Shown in pieces: positions 23,801 through 24,266 of a stretch of DNA of 24,266 bases. The notes under the pieces are model-generated. The model was not told the origin of the DNA and searched no databases. It was given only the letters and a program-made list of their open reading frames with translations. The stretch covers positions 1 through 24,266 of the forward strand of contig JAPLNJ010000391.1 in the NCBI GenBank assembly GCA_026692885.1, given 5' to 3'. The position numbers and the translations under genes were made by a program. Each line of letters opens with the position of its first letter. Within the stretch, counting starts at the first letter, position 1. This DNA is from Planctomycetota bacterium. Its GTDB lineage: Bacteria > Planctomycetota > Planctomycetia > Pirellulales > Pirellulaceae.

Positions 23801-24107
23801 GATCCTGGACGCGACGCCGGCCGACTATCGCCCGGTGGTGCAGGTGATCGACAACTTCGAGCGGAACCACAAGCTGGGCGTGTTGTGGGAAACCCGTGTG
23901 GGGACCGGCAAGTTGCTGGTCTGCTCGATCGACTTGCCTAGCCTACAGGACCAACCGGAAGCACGGCAATTGCTGGCGAGCCTGCTGGCTTACGTAGGAT
24001 CAGATCGTTTCCAACCGCTCCAGGAACTGCCCGTGGACGTGTTGCAGAAGATCCTGGCGGCCCCGCTGCCCAGCAGCGCCCCGAACCGATCTGCCACCGC
24101 TTCCTAA
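20814..24107 (+). CDS. glycoside hydrolase family 2 protein (beta-galactosidase/glucuronidase-like)
   Basis: Predicted 1097-aa exported retaining glycosidase. A jelly-roll sugar-binding domain (about 150-310), Ig-like domain(s) (about 315-460) and a TIM barrel (about 465-720) are followed by extra C-terminal domains. The acid/base is Glu582 in LGNEMFGG; the probable nucleophile is Glu679 in VIGHEVGQYQ. Substrate specificity cannot be read. ATG 20814 has a strong GGGGGGAG 5 nt upstream and lies 48 bp after the isomerase stop. Oddly, the hydrophobic signal segment (TAWLRTAFLVFTLVTLSAAG) begins only at residue 86. The codons in between are made of a 130-bp palindromic element (20873-21002) and a 42-bp dispersed repeat (21004-21045). 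No in-frame ATG, GTG or TTG lies between these repeats and the signal segment. Export may therefore be impaired unless the long n-region is tolerated. Confidence 0.88.
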   Translation: MNTAERPEDKFGICFSTPHPTPLRILVAEFARIRVFGVNPRSLATSATTYVPTFARVKILNGVAPHPNPLPGVPERGSCSSAVPKTAWLRTAFLVFTLVTLSAAGLAAQADGARGTIPRGRVFPEEPLRRRDFPPDQWMTYAIDPYVLGMRHLSLAGSWKFRIDPQRVGLKENWQTTELPDTIKLPGTTDEQQKGSPNTNTKLTNHLSRSFPYQGPAWYQREVSIFSDGNKGKRLTLLLERTKSTQVWVDGQACGEQDSLAGPQVYDLSAVLTPGKHRLTILVDNGKKLPVNGGHQLAEDTQTNWNGILGRIELRITDRVWIDDVQVYPNVKEHKVKVRVTLGNLSGAEAAGSLELKIVSWVQRGNLKPAAVPGRPDADTPKRPSVASGARSGDGFRQVSSAFAKAAHGTIVEAEYDLVPDAALWDEFSPNLHTLFVSLHAPGAAQTFVDRKQVLFGLREFATLGTQFTINGKTIFLRGKHEACVFPKTGYAPMDVAGWLSVLEIAKSYGINHYRFHSWCPPEAAFTAADMVGIYLQPELPNFGGDLGKDRAAAEYTRAEAHRIIKAYGNHPSFVMLALGNEMFGGRTVRAEIIQELRQADGRHLYAQASNYDFSNPELAQGDDYWTTFRTKRGADGAVRGSYAHVDAPLGHIQAGPPGTTYDYGKAIADVPVPVIGHEVGQYQTYPNFREIDKYTGVLRAWNFDVFRQRLQAAGMLNQADDFVRASGALSVLCYREEIEAGLRTKGFGGFQLLDLQDFPGQGTALVGILDAFMASKGLIEPDAWREFCSETVPLAIVTKYAWTVNETLTAEVKVAHYGPSAMAGAKVSWTLAEAGGKQLAAGQLPAKDISQGSLVELGRISAALQSAAAPGKLLLTVQIDGTNYKNRYDLWVYPTQVDRTPPAGVTVSRKLDDDTWRILNSGGKVLLLPEPAQLAHAVDGFFASDFWCYPMFKRGNPPGTLGWLCDPKHPALAKFPTESHSNWQWFKLAMHSRAVILDATPADYRPVVQVIDNFERNHKLGVLWETRVGTGKLLVCSIDLPSLQDQPEARQLLASLLAYVGSDRFQPLQELPVDVLQKILAAPLPSSAPNRSATAS
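20873..21002. repeat. 130-bp palindromic element with REP pair, inside the GH2 gene
   Basis: The terminal inverted repeats AACGCCGTTAAGGATTTT (20873-20890) and its inverse (20985-21002) match at 17 of 18. Inside, GTAG (20892-20895) precedes the hairpin CCGAATTC-GCCA-GAATTCGG. The inverted partner CGAAGTC-TGGC-GACTTCG precedes CTAC (20953-20956). It is translated in frame as about residues 20-63 of the GH2 protein. Confidence 0.8.
21004..21045 (+). repeat. dispersed CCCTCACCCC/CCGGAGTACCGG repeat, copy 2
   Basis: Nearly identical to 6135-6178 (minus strand). It directly follows the 130-bp element and encodes PHPNPLPGVPERG in the GH2 protein. Confidence 0.8.
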
Positions 24108-24172
24108 AGCCAACTCGACCAGGACCACGCGCCCAACCTAGTGCTTTGTCAAGGCTTGAGTTTAGGGTTGTG

Positions 24173-24237
24173 AGCGGCAAGGCGCTAGCAGCCGGTTTCG
24201 AGCCACCGGCGGCTAACGCCCCATGCCACTTACTTTG
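24173..24237. repeat. REP-like hairpin at the right edge
   Basis: The arms GGCGCTAGCAGCCGGT (24181-24196) and ACCGGCGGCTAACGCC (24205-24220) are inverted copies at 14 of 16, with further pairing outside. The right half, through CCATGCCACTTACTTTG, matches 4019-4048 and 10372-10398. The remaining bases from 24108 to the edge hold no gene. Confidence 0.65.
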
Positions 24238-24266
24238 CACCCGGACATGGTGAGCAGCACGCGGGT

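Noticed and set aside
1..24266. CRISPR array, tRNA, rRNA, prophage or toxin-antitoxin module
   Set aside because: No regularly spaced repeats, no cloverleaf or rRNA core sequence, and no integrase, phage or toxin gene were recognised.

Overview
The window looks like a chromosomal segment of a Planctomycetota bacterium, probably from the Pirellulales or a relative. The inference rests on a GC-rich sequence, several Tat-exported carbohydrate enzymes (Gfo/Idh/MocA oxidoreductase, sugar isomerase, TIM-barrel isomerase/epimerase), a large exported c-type cytochrome resembling the hydrazine synthase alpha subunit, a zinc-ribbon/GYF_2 membrane protein, and gene boundaries loaded with palindromic repeats. 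No 16S rRNA, tRNA, CRISPR array, integrase or complete insertion sequence was seen.

Layout. 1-561 has no gene and holds a nested inverted repeat. A sulfotransferase (562-1725, -) and a GT39-like membrane glycosyltransferase (1824-3986, +) are divergent and may build a sulfated glycan. 3987-4446 is repeat-rich spacer with a MITE-like palindrome. A TPR protein resembling BatC/BatE (4447-6207, -) and ispD (6385-7125, +) are divergent. 7126-7976 holds a small gene remnant and a 553-bp composite inverted repeat. A zinc-ribbon/GYF_2 protein (7977-8636) and purM (8680-9723) follow, each with a promoter whose -10 box ends 6 nt before the ATG, which suggests leaderless mRNAs. A truncated metallophosphoesterase (9900-10370) ends at a repeat that also marks the 3' end of the convergent cytochrome gene (10371-13517, -). 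A Tat-exported TIM-barrel protein (13739-14770, +) and a TetA-like MFS exporter (14755-16008, -) overlap tail to tail. 16242-16604 is a remnant of a phenylacetate-CoA-ligase-like gene with an internal deletion. 16605-17384 is repeat-rich. The right part holds a Gfo/Idh/MocA oxidoreductase (17385-18827, -), a FucI/AraA-like sugar isomerase (19206-20765, +) and a GH2 glycosidase (20814-24107, +), the last two probably in one operon.

Functionally, the right third looks like an exported sugar-processing set: GH2 releases sugars, while the isomerase and oxidoreductase could convert them outside the cytoplasm. ispD and purM are isolated housekeeping genes.

The most unusual aspect is the palindromic DNA. 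At least ten elements from several families sit at gene boundaries. Two dispersed MITE-like elements share an exact 32-32-32 arm/loop/arm geometry, with six base changes all compensated in the opposite arm. Three GTAG...CTAC elements are REP/inverted-REP pairs, each with a compensated base-pair change between its two hairpins. Two gene 5' ends have absorbed repeats between the start codon and the signal peptide.
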